Shown: positions 1 through 5,027 of the stretch, piece by piece | How positions within the stretch are numbered: the first letter of the stretch is position 1 | Layout: every line of letters begins with the position of its first letter | Source of the DNA: Candidatus Electrothrix marina | GTDB taxonomy: Bacteria; Desulfobacterota; Desulfobulbia; Desulfobulbales; Desulfobulbaceae | Direction of reading: 5' to 3' | Assembly (NCBI GenBank): GCA_004028495.1 | Contig: MTKS01000144.1 | Location: 1 to 5,027, forward strand | DNA: 5,027 nucleotides | Notes under the pieces: generated by a model | Database searches by the model: none | What the model saw: the letters and a program-made list of their open reading frames with translations, nothing else | Told to the model about the DNA's origin: nothing | Translations under genes and position numbers: made by a program

Positions 1-2
1 TT

Positions 3-107
3 CAGGCGGTTCATTTCGAAACGGAAGCGGGCGGGACAGATTCGTCCTCCCCGTCGGGGACCGAGGCGGGCACGGAAAACAAAGGCGGACTGCGCCTGAT
101 TAAATGA
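3..107 (+). CDS. C-terminal tail of an unidentified upstream protein (5' end outside window)
   Basis: Frame 3 is open from the left edge and stops at TGA 105-107, giving 34 residues that begin QAVHFETEAGG and end GGLRLIK. The tail is hydrophilic, rich in Gly, Ser, Thr and Glu, and looks like a disordered C-terminus; no domain or membrane segment can be seen. The other two plus frames also run open to stops at 97-99 and 101-103, but they give Arg/Gly-rich peptides that look less like protein, so frame 3 is preferred rather than proven. The stop lies 8 nt before ptsH, which suggests the same operon. In related bacteria an EII component of a mannose-type PTS, or a nearby regulator, often precedes ptsH, but nothing in these 34 residues confirms that here. 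Confidence 0.5.
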   Translation, partial: QAVHFETEAGGTDSSSPSGTEAGTENKGGLRLIK

Positions 108-115
108 AAAACTGA

Positions 116-433
116 ATGAAGACTGTTTCCTGGGAGAGCACGGTCATGAATCCCAACGGGGTGCATTGCCGGATTGCTGAGCGTTTGATCAAAGTTATTG
201 ACGAGCACGAGGCGACTGTGCGGATTATAGATCAGGGGCAGCCTGTTGACTGCACCTCTATCCTTGAATTGCTCAGTCTTGCTCTGGTGCAGGGGAGCAG
301 GGTGCAGTTCACAGCCCGGGGACCTGATGCCGATCAGGTGGTTGCTGCGGTGGAGCAGGTTTTGTCGGAGCCTGAACCTGATCAAAACGCTCCTGCCTGG
401 ATGCGGATGCAGCAAGAGGCTTTGAAAGAGTAA
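116..433 (+). CDS. ptsH: HPr-like phosphocarrier protein of the phosphotransferase system
   Basis: This is a small cytoplasmic phosphocarrier of 105 aa that would accept phosphate from enzyme I on a histidine and pass it to EIIA proteins. The first strand and active-site loop are visible as TVSWESTVMNPNGVHCRIA; His17 aligns with the phospho-His of HPr and Arg19 with its partner Arg. The usual H-A-R-P is here H-C-R-I. The segment CTSILELLSLAL places Ser48 at the HPr-kinase site, and GPDADQVVAAVEQVL is the final helix. About 20 residues, ending WMRMQQEALKE, extend beyond a usual 85-90 aa HPr. The ATG at 116 has only a weak ribosome site. Met11 (146) has a better GGGAGAG upstream (132-138), but starting there would remove the first beta strand, so 116 is preferred. 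The TAA overlaps the ptsI ATG by one base. The family call is strong; full PTS activity is an inference, given the altered loop. Confidence 0.9.
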   Translation: MKTVSWESTVMNPNGVHCRIAERLIKVIDEHEATVRIIDQGQPVDCTSILELLSLALVQGSRVQFTARGPDADQVVAAVEQVLSEPEPDQNAPAWMRMQQEALKE

Positions 434-2253
434 TGGCGAAGAAGGGGATAAAGGAGGCGGCGCAGGAAGATGCGCAGACTGCGGACCGGGAACCGGAAAC
501 CCTGTACGGTATCAGCGGATCGCCCGGTATTGTGGTCGGTCGGGTCGTGGTTCTCAGGCCCCGTTCCGATGACCTTGTCCGTTATCGGCTGGAGAAGGAT
601 GCGATTCAAGCTGAACAGGAGCGTTTTCTGGAGGCTGTTGATCAGGCTGAACAGGAGCTGAAGGATCTGCGCAGCAAATTCGAGGGCGATCTTTCCGACA
701 CCCTCACTATTATGGACTCCCATATTCGGATGCTTCGGGACAGGATGATCCTGGATCAGACCGCCAACCTGATCAAGCAGAAACAGATCAATGCGGAATG
801 GGCCCTTTCACGTGCCCTGTACCTTGTCAAAAAGAAATTCGACCATATTGCCGATGAGTATATCAGGGATAGGTTTGCCGATGTCGAATATGTGGTCAGT
901 CTCCTTCTGGAGCAGCTTTCCGAGCACGGGCAGCAATTTCCCGCCGGCTTTGCGGAACCGGTCATCGTGGTGAGCGAGGATTTTACCCCGGCTGATACTG
1001 TCCGCATGCAATCGGAGAAGGTGCTGGGTTTTCTGACGGAAAAAGGGGGAACAACCTCGCATTCAGCCATTATTGCCAGATCTCTGAGCCTGCCCGCAGT
1101 GGTGGGAGTGGAAAATATTACCGAACGCTGTCGTACCGGTGATATCATTATTCTGGACGGGTATGACGGGCGGGTTTGTCTTTGCCCGACCATGGATCAG
1201 CAGAAGCTGTATCAGGAGTATGACCGTCAGCATCAAGCCTTTTCCGATGAACTGCGCTGGTATATCCATCTGGCCTCGGAAACCCTTGACGGGCTGCGGG
1301 TGCGCCTGTCCGCCAATATCGAGATCCCGGACGAGATAGAGGGGGTGATCTATTACGGGGCCGACGGTATAGGTCTGTTTCGTTCCGAGTTCGGTTATTT
1401 TCAACAAAAGCATCTTCCGGACGAAGAAGCCCTGTTCAGCGTGTATCAGGATCTGGTGATCGCTCTTGATCCGCAACCGGTCACCATCCGGACCCTGGAT
1501 GCGGGCGGTGATAAACTTGTAAGCCAGCTGCCGGGGAATAAATTCAAGCATCTGCATGAACGCAATCCGGCACTCGGTCTGCGTTCCATTCGTCTCTCCC
1601 TGCGGGAAAAGCCGCTGTTCATTACCCAGTTGAGGGCCTTGCTGCGTGCCTCCGCCTTTGGCCGACTCCGTATTCTTCTCCCTCTGATCAGCCTGCTCAG
1701 TGAATTGAAACAGGTACAGGAGATTATCGGTCAGGTCATGATGGATCTGACCCATGAGGGTGTCCCTTTTGACCCGGCTGTTGAGGTCGGCATCATGGTC
1801 GAGGTGCCCGGTGCTGTCACTATGGCCGATGTCCTGGCGGCGGAGGTGGATTTTTTCAGTATCGGCACCAATGATCTTATCCAGTATTCTCTGGCTATTG
1901 ATCGGGGCAACGAATATGTGGCCAAAATGTACGATCCTCTTCATCCGGCTGTCCTGCGTATGATCAGCCGAACCGTTGAAGCGGGGCACGCCCGGGGTAT
2001 TGAGGTGGCTCTCTGCGGTGAAATGGCAGGAGACGTGTTCATGGCACCGGTCCTGTTAGGGCTGGGTCTTGACGAGCTGTCCATGCGTCCTTCAGCAATT
2101 CCGCATGTCAAACGCCTGCTCCGTCACTCCACCTCGCGTCGGTTAACCGGTTTGGCAAAGCAGATATTGAAATGCGGAGACGTCGGAGAAACCCGCGAGC
2201 TGCTTGACAGATATCTGGCAGGCAACTGCGGTGAGCGGCGGGAACGGTTATGA
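433..2253 (+). CDS. ptsI: Phosphoenolpyruvate-protein phosphotransferase (PTS enzyme I)
   Basis: Enzyme I (606 aa, cytoplasmic) autophosphorylates with PEP and transfers the phosphate to HPr. The N-terminal HPr-binding region begins at about residue 24 (LYGISGSPGI). The swivelling domain has GGTTSHSAIIARSLSLPAVV with phospho-His210. The C-terminal PEP-binding barrel shows DGIGLFRSEF (Arg317), TIRTLDAGGDK (Arg353), ERNPALGLRSIR, GIMVEVPG (Glu457), DFFSIGTNDLIQYSLAIDRG (Asn480, Asp481, Arg491) and ALCGEMAGD (catalytic Cys528). All expected active-site residues are therefore present. At 606 aa it is about 30 longer than the usual 575, mostly because of a charged 23-residue N-terminal extension. 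No in-frame ATG, GTG or TTG lies between residue 1 and the conserved LYGISGSPGI, so the start at 433 is well supported. Its ATG shares one base with the ptsH stop (TAATG) and the local ribosome site is weak, implying translational coupling to ptsH. The end overlaps thiL by 4 nt. Confidence 0.97.
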   Translation: MAKKGIKEAAQEDAQTADREPETLYGISGSPGIVVGRVVVLRPRSDDLVRYRLEKDAIQAEQERFLEAVDQAEQELKDLRSKFEGDLSDTLTIMDSHIRMLRDRMILDQTANLIKQKQINAEWALSRALYLVKKKFDHIADEYIRDRFADVEYVVSLLLEQLSEHGQQFPAGFAEPVIVVSEDFTPADTVRMQSEKVLGFLTEKGGTTSHSAIIARSLSLPAVVGVENITERCRTGDIIILDGYDGRVCLCPTMDQQKLYQEYDRQHQAFSDELRWYIHLASETLDGLRVRLSANIEIPDEIEGVIYYGADGIGLFRSEFGYFQQKHLPDEEALFSVYQDLVIALDPQPVTIRTLDAGGDKLVSQLPGNKFKHLHERNPALGLRSIRLSLREKPLFITQLRALLRASAFGRLRILLPLISLLSELKQVQEIIGQVMMDLTHEGVPFDPAVEVGIMVEVPGAVTMADVLAAEVDFFSIGTNDLIQYSLAIDRGNEYVAKMYDPLHPAVLRMISRTVEAGHARGIEVALCGEMAGDVFMAPVLLGLGLDELSMRPSAIPHVKRLLRHSTSRRLTGLAKQILKCGDVGETRELLDRYLAGNCGERRERL

Positions 2254-3293
2254 CGGAACGAGATCTTATCGAGCAGATCCGAAATCTTGCCTGTGAAAAA
2301 GGCGAGGGATTGGTGCAGGGGATCGGCGATGACTGCGCGGTCGTTGCAAAGGACAGGCAGAATGTCTGGCTGTTGACTATGGATACCCTGATCGAATCCG
2401 TGCATTTTGACTGTTCCTGGCATCCCCCGTATCTGTTGGGGCGCAAGGCTGTTTCTGTGAATGTGAGCGACATCGCCGCAATGGGAGGACAACCGGTTTT
2501 TGCTCTGCTTTCTCTCGGGCTGCCGGCTGATTTTACGCCGGAATGGGCAACAGAGCTGAGCAGAGGAATCAATGATGCCTGCCGTCAGTACGGTTGTCTC
2601 CTGATCGGCGGGGACACGGTGTGCAGCCCGGAAAAGGTGAGCCTGACCCTGACTCTTATCGGCGAGATCGAGAAGGATCGGGTCCTGTATCGTCATGGGG
2701 CCTGTCCGGGGGATACTATCTGGGTTTCCGGTTCACTGGGGTATGCCGCTGCCGGGCTTGACTGCTTCCGTTCAGGAAAGGTTGTCGGAGGGAATGTCGA
2801 AATGCCGACCGGGTACCCCTCAGCGTTGGAGCCCTGTATCAGGGCCCATCTTAATCCTGAGGCGCGGGTGGACTTGGCAAGCTCTCTTGCCCGAACAGGT
2901 TGTGTCCATGCCATGATGGATTTATCCGACGGGTTGGCCACGGATCTCTCTCATCTCTGTCGACAAAGCAGAGTCGGAGCGAGGATTGAGGCCGAAAAAC
3001 TTCCCGGACGTGAGGGCCTTGCTCCTGCCGCCTCCTTGCTGAATAAGAAGAGAAGAGACGGGACGATTGTGGATTGGATGATTGCAGGCGGTGAAGATTA
3101 CGAACTGCTGTTTACCGCAGACCCGAAAGACAGTCAAGCCATCCTGGCCGTCGCAGCAGGGCAGGGGCTCAGGGTAAGCCCTGTGGGTACCATCAGAACT
3201 GGGCAGGGTGTCAGCCTGCGGCAGGAAACAGCTCGCGGCGACGAGGACCAGCATATTTCTTTTCAAGGGTTCGACCATTTCGCCAGAAATTGA
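2250..3293 (+). CDS. thiL: Thiamine-monophosphate kinase
   Basis: ThiL (347 aa, cytoplasmic, PurM/AIR-synthase-like fold) phosphorylates thiamine monophosphate with ATP to thiamine diphosphate, the last step of the de novo cofactor pathway. The N-terminal half carries GIGDDCAVV (Asp27, Asp28), LLTMDTLIESVHF (Asp45), VNVSDIAAMGGQPVFALLSL (Asp74) and LLIGGDTV (Gly120-Asp122), the Mg/ATP-binding acidic residues of the family. The C-terminal half carries MMDLSDGLATDLSHL (Asp224, Asp227), AGGEDYELLFT (Glu282, Asp283) and the closing FQGFDHF. The length is slightly above the usual 320-330 aa, with some extra residues around 172-195 and a longer C-terminus. The ATG lies within ATGA, overlapping the ptsI stop by 4 nt, with a modest GGCGGGAAC purine stretch upstream, so it is probably coupled to ptsI. 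No TPP riboswitch is possible immediately upstream because that DNA is ptsI coding sequence. Confidence 0.96.
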   Translation: MTERDLIEQIRNLACEKGEGLVQGIGDDCAVVAKDRQNVWLLTMDTLIESVHFDCSWHPPYLLGRKAVSVNVSDIAAMGGQPVFALLSLGLPADFTPEWATELSRGINDACRQYGCLLIGGDTVCSPEKVSLTLTLIGEIEKDRVLYRHGACPGDTIWVSGSLGYAAAGLDCFRSGKVVGGNVEMPTGYPSALEPCIRAHLNPEARVDLASSLARTGCVHAMMDLSDGLATDLSHLCRQSRVGARIEAEKLPGREGLAPAASLLNKKRRDGTIVDWMIAGGEDYELLFTADPKDSQAILAVAAGQGLRVSPVGTIRTGQGVSLRQETARGDEDQHISFQGFDHFARN

Positions 3294-3299
3294 CCGACC

Positions 3300-3779
3300 A
3301 TGAAAAAGATAAGATATCGAATTGGTGTTCTTTCCCTGTTCCTGTCCTGTCTTTCTTTGATGCTCGCTATCTTTCCTCCCTGTATGCTGGGCCAAAAAAT
3401 TAAAGAAATTGAAACGGTTGACCATGTTGATTATGCAGCTGTTTCGCTGGAGATTGAGGGGGTCAGGAATGACTTTGCCCTGTTGACAGATCCTGACGCT
3501 GAGAAAATATTAATAAATTTAGATGAGAATGAGCGGAAAATAAAGAGGTTGAAATGCCTTTCTCTTTTTTTAACGGCTGTGATGGTCCTGACTGCGGTGA
3601 CGGCCATCGGCACAGCCGTTTATTCCTGGGATAAAAAACACGGAAAAGAAATAAAAGAAATTTGTATAGGGAGCATTATTACTGCGGTGGTGGCTCTGTC
3701 CTGGCAATATATCGGGGCAGGGATTTCAGCCGGTGTGGCGGTTTTTGTTTTTATTATGCTGGTAGCCGGTTTCAGCTGA
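3300..3779 (+). CDS. Unrecognised small membrane protein, about four transmembrane segments
   Basis: I do not recognise a family for this 159 aa protein. It starts KKIRYR, followed by a hydrophobic segment at about 8-27 (IGVLSLFLSCLSLMLAIFPP). Residues 28-85 form a charged region with Asp/Glu and a Lys/Arg cluster (NERKIKRLK). A second hydrophobic segment spans about 86-109, then a short charged loop (DKKHGKEIKE), then two more segments at about 122-138 and 139-158. The positive-inside rule puts the N-terminus and the 111-120 loop in tension, so topology is uncertain. The first segment ends FPPC, which is not a lipobox, so it is more likely an anchor than a lipoprotein signal. The ATG is 6 nt after the thiL stop with no clear ribosome site. 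Part of the gene is AT-rich with unusual codons (ATA, TTA, AAT around 3508-3522): by my count 3481-3540 has 20 G/C of 60, unlike its neighbours. Position suggests co-transcription with thiL and the gene after it; no function is proposed. Confidence 0.8.
   Translation: MKKIRYRIGVLSLFLSCLSLMLAIFPPCMLGQKIKEIETVDHVDYAAVSLEIEGVRNDFALLTDPDAEKILINLDENERKIKRLKCLSLFLTAVMVLTAVTAIGTAVYSWDKKHGKEIKEICIGSIITAVVALSWQYIGAGISAGVAVFVFIMLVAGFS
3483..3511 (+). promoter_or_regulatory. Possible sigma70-like promoter inside the membrane-protein gene
   Basis: TTGACA at 3483-3488 is a perfect -35 match. A 17-nt spacer leads to AATATT at 3506-3511, a 4-of-6 match to TATAAT, followed by an AT-rich run. It would start transcription about 280 nt upstream of the ADP-ribosylglycohydrolase gene and could give it expression independent of pts-thiL. 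The stretch is also coding sequence (LLTDPDAEKILINL), so this may be chance in AT-rich DNA. Confidence 0.2.
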
Positions 3780-3789
3780 TCCTTGGAAT

Positions 3790-3816
3790 TGACGGGAATG
3801 ACGGGAATGACGGATA
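3790..3816 (+). repeat. 9-bp tandem repeat (TGACGGGAA) across the start region of the glycohydrolase gene
   Basis: TGACGGGAA occurs at 3790-3798 and 3799-3807, followed by a degenerate third unit TGACGGATA at 3808-3816. The unit length is three codons, so copy-number change would keep frame and encodes repeating T-G-M. Each full unit supplies a GGGA that can serve as a ribosome site for the ATG of the following unit (GGGA 3794-3797 is 9 nt before ATG 3807). Confidence 0.8.
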
Positions 3817-4730
3817 TTCATGACCGTGTGCGCGGTGCAGTCCTTGCTTCGGCTCTCGGCGATGCATTCGGTGCACCGTATGAGGGCGGTGTCGCGGAGA
3901 GGTTGCTTTGGGCCGTGCTGGGCGGACGGAGCGGCAAACGTCGCTGGACAGATGATACGCAGATGTCCGTTGATGTGATAGAATCCCTTCTGGCCTGCAA
4001 AAAAGTGGAGCAGAATGATCTTGCCCGGCGTTTTGCCCGTTCCTACAGGTGGTCACGGGGCTACGGGCCGGGAGCGGGAAAGCTGCTGAAGCGTATTCGT
4101 CAGGGAACGTCCTGGCAGATTGCCAATCGGACTGTTTATCCCAATGGTTCTTTCGGTAACGGCGGTGCCATGCGGGCCGCTCCGATAGGATTTTTTTATG
4201 GGGCAGAGCGTGAACGAAGACTGGTCCGGGCTGTTCGGGACGCAACTGTTGTGACCCATGCCCATCCTGCCGGTCAGGACGGAGCTGTGGTCATAGCCCT
4301 GACTGCGGCCTTGGTTTGTCAGGACTGTCCTGTGCGGGAGATTCTTAAGCGACTTCGCCTTCATATTCAAACTGTCGACTTACAGAACAGACTTGCTGTT
4401 GCGGAAAGGTTGCTGCGTGCAGAGCATCCTGTGTTACCGAAACAGGTGGCGAGCGAGCTGGGGAACGGCATCAGAGCCAGGGATTCCTGTGTTACGGCTT
4501 TTTCCATCGGGCTTGCCTTACGCGAGGCCCCTTTTGTTCGTCTTTTAAAGTATATCCGGGAAGTCGGCGGTGATACAGATACCATCGGGGCAATGGCCGG
4601 GGCTGTCTGGGGCGCGGCCTGCGGATATCGGCAATTGCCTGAAGATTTGTTGAAACGTCTTGAGCAGCGTCAGTTTCTGGAAGAGCTGGCCTGTCGCTTT
4701 GCCGATGCGATTGTTCAGGAACATTTTTGA
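3798..4730 (+). CDS. ADP-ribosylglycohydrolase (DraG/ARH family)
   Basis: This cytoplasmic hydrolase (310 aa from this start) is predicted to cleave ADP-ribose from a modified protein or other acceptor using a two-metal centre. Family motifs appear in order: RGAVLASALGDAFGAPYEGG near the N-terminus; WTDDTQM (Thr51, Asp52, Asp53) as the first metal motif; GYGPGAGKLLKRI; NGSFGNGGAMRAAPIGFFY; VTHAHPAGQDGAVVIALTAA; and GGDTDTIGAMAGAVWGAACG (Asp259 and Asp261) as the second metal motif. Length is normal for the family and it looks intact. The frame is open from TTG 3783, and candidate starts are TTG 3783, ATG 3798 and ATG 3807. ATG 3798 has GGAA at 3785-3788 and ATG 3807 has GGGA at 3794-3797, each 9 nt upstream. 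The conserved part (DRVRGAVL) begins after all of them, so the choice is not settled. Bacterial relatives include DraG, which reactivates ADP-ribosylated nitrogenase reductase, but substrates vary widely. No transferase, nif gene or macrodomain is in the window, so the substrate is unknown. Confidence 0.93.
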   Translation: MTGMTDIHDRVRGAVLASALGDAFGAPYEGGVAERLLWAVLGGRSGKRRWTDDTQMSVDVIESLLACKKVEQNDLARRFARSYRWSRGYGPGAGKLLKRIRQGTSWQIANRTVYPNGSFGNGGAMRAAPIGFFYGAERERRLVRAVRDATVVTHAHPAGQDGAVVIALTAALVCQDCPVREILKRLRLHIQTVDLQNRLAVAERLLRAEHPVLPKQVASELGNGIRARDSCVTAFSIGLALREAPFVRLLKYIREVGGDTDTIGAMAGAVWGAACGYRQLPEDLLKRLEQRQFLEELACRFADAIVQEHF

Positions 4731-4785
4731 GCACAACGGCATGCAGCAGATATCAGCCGGATGTTAGCTTTATTATGAGGGCTTG
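4731..4785. other. Short intergenic gap, no terminator seen
   Basis: These 55 nt separate the glycohydrolase stop from the next start. They contain the short palindrome GCATGC and a weak AGC/GCT pairing, but no GC-rich stem followed by a T run, and no good -35/-10 pair. Read-through into the next gene is therefore possible. The only functional signal I see is the ribosome site at its right end. Confidence 0.5.
4777..4781 (+). promoter_or_regulatory. Ribosome binding site deciding the start of the last gene
   Basis: GAGGG ends 4 nt before ATG 4786 and 10 nt before the in-frame ATG 4792. It fits the first ATG best and bounds the gene start, since an in-frame TAG at 4765-4767 excludes anything further upstream. 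Confidence 0.55.
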
Positions 4786-5027
4786 ATGCGTATGGATTCG
4801 CCACAGACTCCACGAAGAATTGAATTTCAGCCTGACGTTCCTCAAGGGCACTACGAACTGATGAACGCAATGCAGCGGGTTTATAATATCGGCTTATATT
4901 ATCCGACAGGCCATAATATGGCTGATCGGGCAATCGGCTCCTTTTTACATGCTGTCAAGAAAAATGTTGATAAAAAAACTGGTTGTCTCCATTTCGGGGT
5001 GACAGAGCAGGCTTTATCGCTTCAAAA
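4786..5027 (+). CDS. N-terminal part of an unrecognised protein with a YPTGHN motif (3' end outside window)
   Basis: An open frame of 80 complete codons runs from ATG 4786 off the right edge. After a polar leader (MRMDSPQTPRRIEFQPD) it reads ELMNAMQRVYNIGLYYPTGH, then NMADRAIGSFLHAVKKNVD and LHFGVTEQALSLQ. The pattern of a helix, Y-P-x-G-H, a second amphipathic helix and a short strand resembles, from memory, the N-terminal region of assorted deltaproteobacterial proteins with a YPPGHP motif, some of which continue into regulatory domains. The visible part contains no catalytic domain, signal peptide or membrane segment, so a cytoplasmic protein is likely but its function cannot be called. 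The start has a clear GAGGG ribosome site; ATG 4792 is an in-frame alternative. Composition from about 4880 is AT-richer than in ptsI or thiL. Confidence 0.75.
   Translation, partial: MRMDSPQTPRRIEFQPDVPQGHYELMNAMQRVYNIGLYYPTGHNMADRAIGSFLHAVKKNVDKKTGCLHFGVTEQALSLQ

Noticed and set aside
48..60. Perfect small hairpin TCCCC-GTC-GGGGA
   Set aside because: The stem is only 5 bp, no T run follows it, and it lies within the upstream reading frame, so it is not a terminator.
11..415. 134-aa minus-strand open frame opposite ptsH
   Set aside because: It is antisense to a clear HPr-family gene and its translation (His/Pro/Leu-rich) shows no recognisable motif.
451..472. Strong AAGGAGG followed by an out-of-frame ATG at 470
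   Set aside because: The spacing is 12 nt and the resulting 63-aa frame is Arg/Ser/Trp-rich and unlike any protein; it is more likely chance inside the Lys/Glu codons of the ptsI extension.
1567..1584. GG-N10-GC pattern resembling a sigma54 promoter within ptsI
   Set aside because: Only the GG/GC core matches, it encodes conserved enzyme I residues (NPALGLRS), and no gene start follows.
1063..1989. 308-aa minus-strand open frame opposite ptsI
   Set aside because: It lies entirely against the catalytic domain of enzyme I, whose motifs are unmistakable in the plus frame. The antisense protein has no family motif, and long antisense frames are common opposite GC-biased genes.
2200..2260. Possible TPP riboswitch before thiL
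   Set aside because: The sequence is ptsI coding DNA up to the 4-nt overlap and shows no TPP-box conserved elements.
3772..4245. 157-aa minus-strand open frame opposite the glycohydrolase start
   Set aside because: It is a shadow of the ADP-ribosylglycohydrolase; its C-terminal S-F-P repeats are just the reverse reading of the 9-bp tandem repeat.
4883..4919. Three copies of ATAATAT/ATATTAT, including an exact TATAAT at 4882-4887
   Set aside because: They fall inside the conserved VYNIGLYYPTGHNM coding stretch, arise from Tyr/Asn/Met codons, and no suitable -35 lies 16-18 nt upstream of the TATAAT.

Overview
The window is a compact, all-plus-strand bacterial gene cluster of about 5 kb. It holds five complete genes, a cut gene tail at the left edge and a cut gene start at the right edge. 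Gaps are tiny (two stop/start overlaps, then 8, 6 and about 18 nt, and one of 55 nt), and I see no rRNA, tRNA, insertion sequence, CRISPR array or convincing intrinsic terminator. Composition is moderately GC-rich with AT-richer patches. The HPr keeps an HPr-kinase-type serine, and EI is followed directly by ThiL. This suggests a Gram-negative of the deltaproteobacterial (Desulfobacterota) kind, possibly a Desulfobulbales relative. That taxonomic guess is an inference from remembered gene order, not something the sequence proves.

Layout: 3-107 is the last 34 codons of an unidentified upstream gene. Next come ptsH (116-433, HPr-like phosphocarrier), ptsI (433-2253, enzyme I) and thiL (2250-3293, thiamine-monophosphate kinase), joined by TAATG and ATGA overlaps. 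3300-3779 is an orphan protein with about four membrane segments. 3798-4730 is an ADP-ribosylglycohydrolase (DraG/ARH family). From 4786 to the window end is the start of a protein with a YPTGHN motif that I cannot name.

How they work together: EI takes phosphate from PEP and passes it to the HPr-like protein, the general part of a phosphotransferase system. No sugar-specific EII component is visible, so the role may be transport or purely regulatory. ThiL makes thiamine diphosphate from thiamine monophosphate and ATP, and has no obvious mechanistic link to the PTS beyond co-expression. The ADP-ribosylglycohydrolase would remove ADP-ribose from a protein or other target. Its partner transferase is not in the window.

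Most of the window is ordinary metabolism. The points most worth a second look are the unusual HPr active site (His-Cys-Arg-Ile instead of the usual His-Ala-Arg-Pro), the unrecognised membrane protein between ThiL and the ADP-ribosylglycohydrolase, the orphan glycohydrolase with a 9-bp tandem repeat across its start codons, and the truncated YPTGHN protein. I did not find clear evidence of a new multi-gene system.
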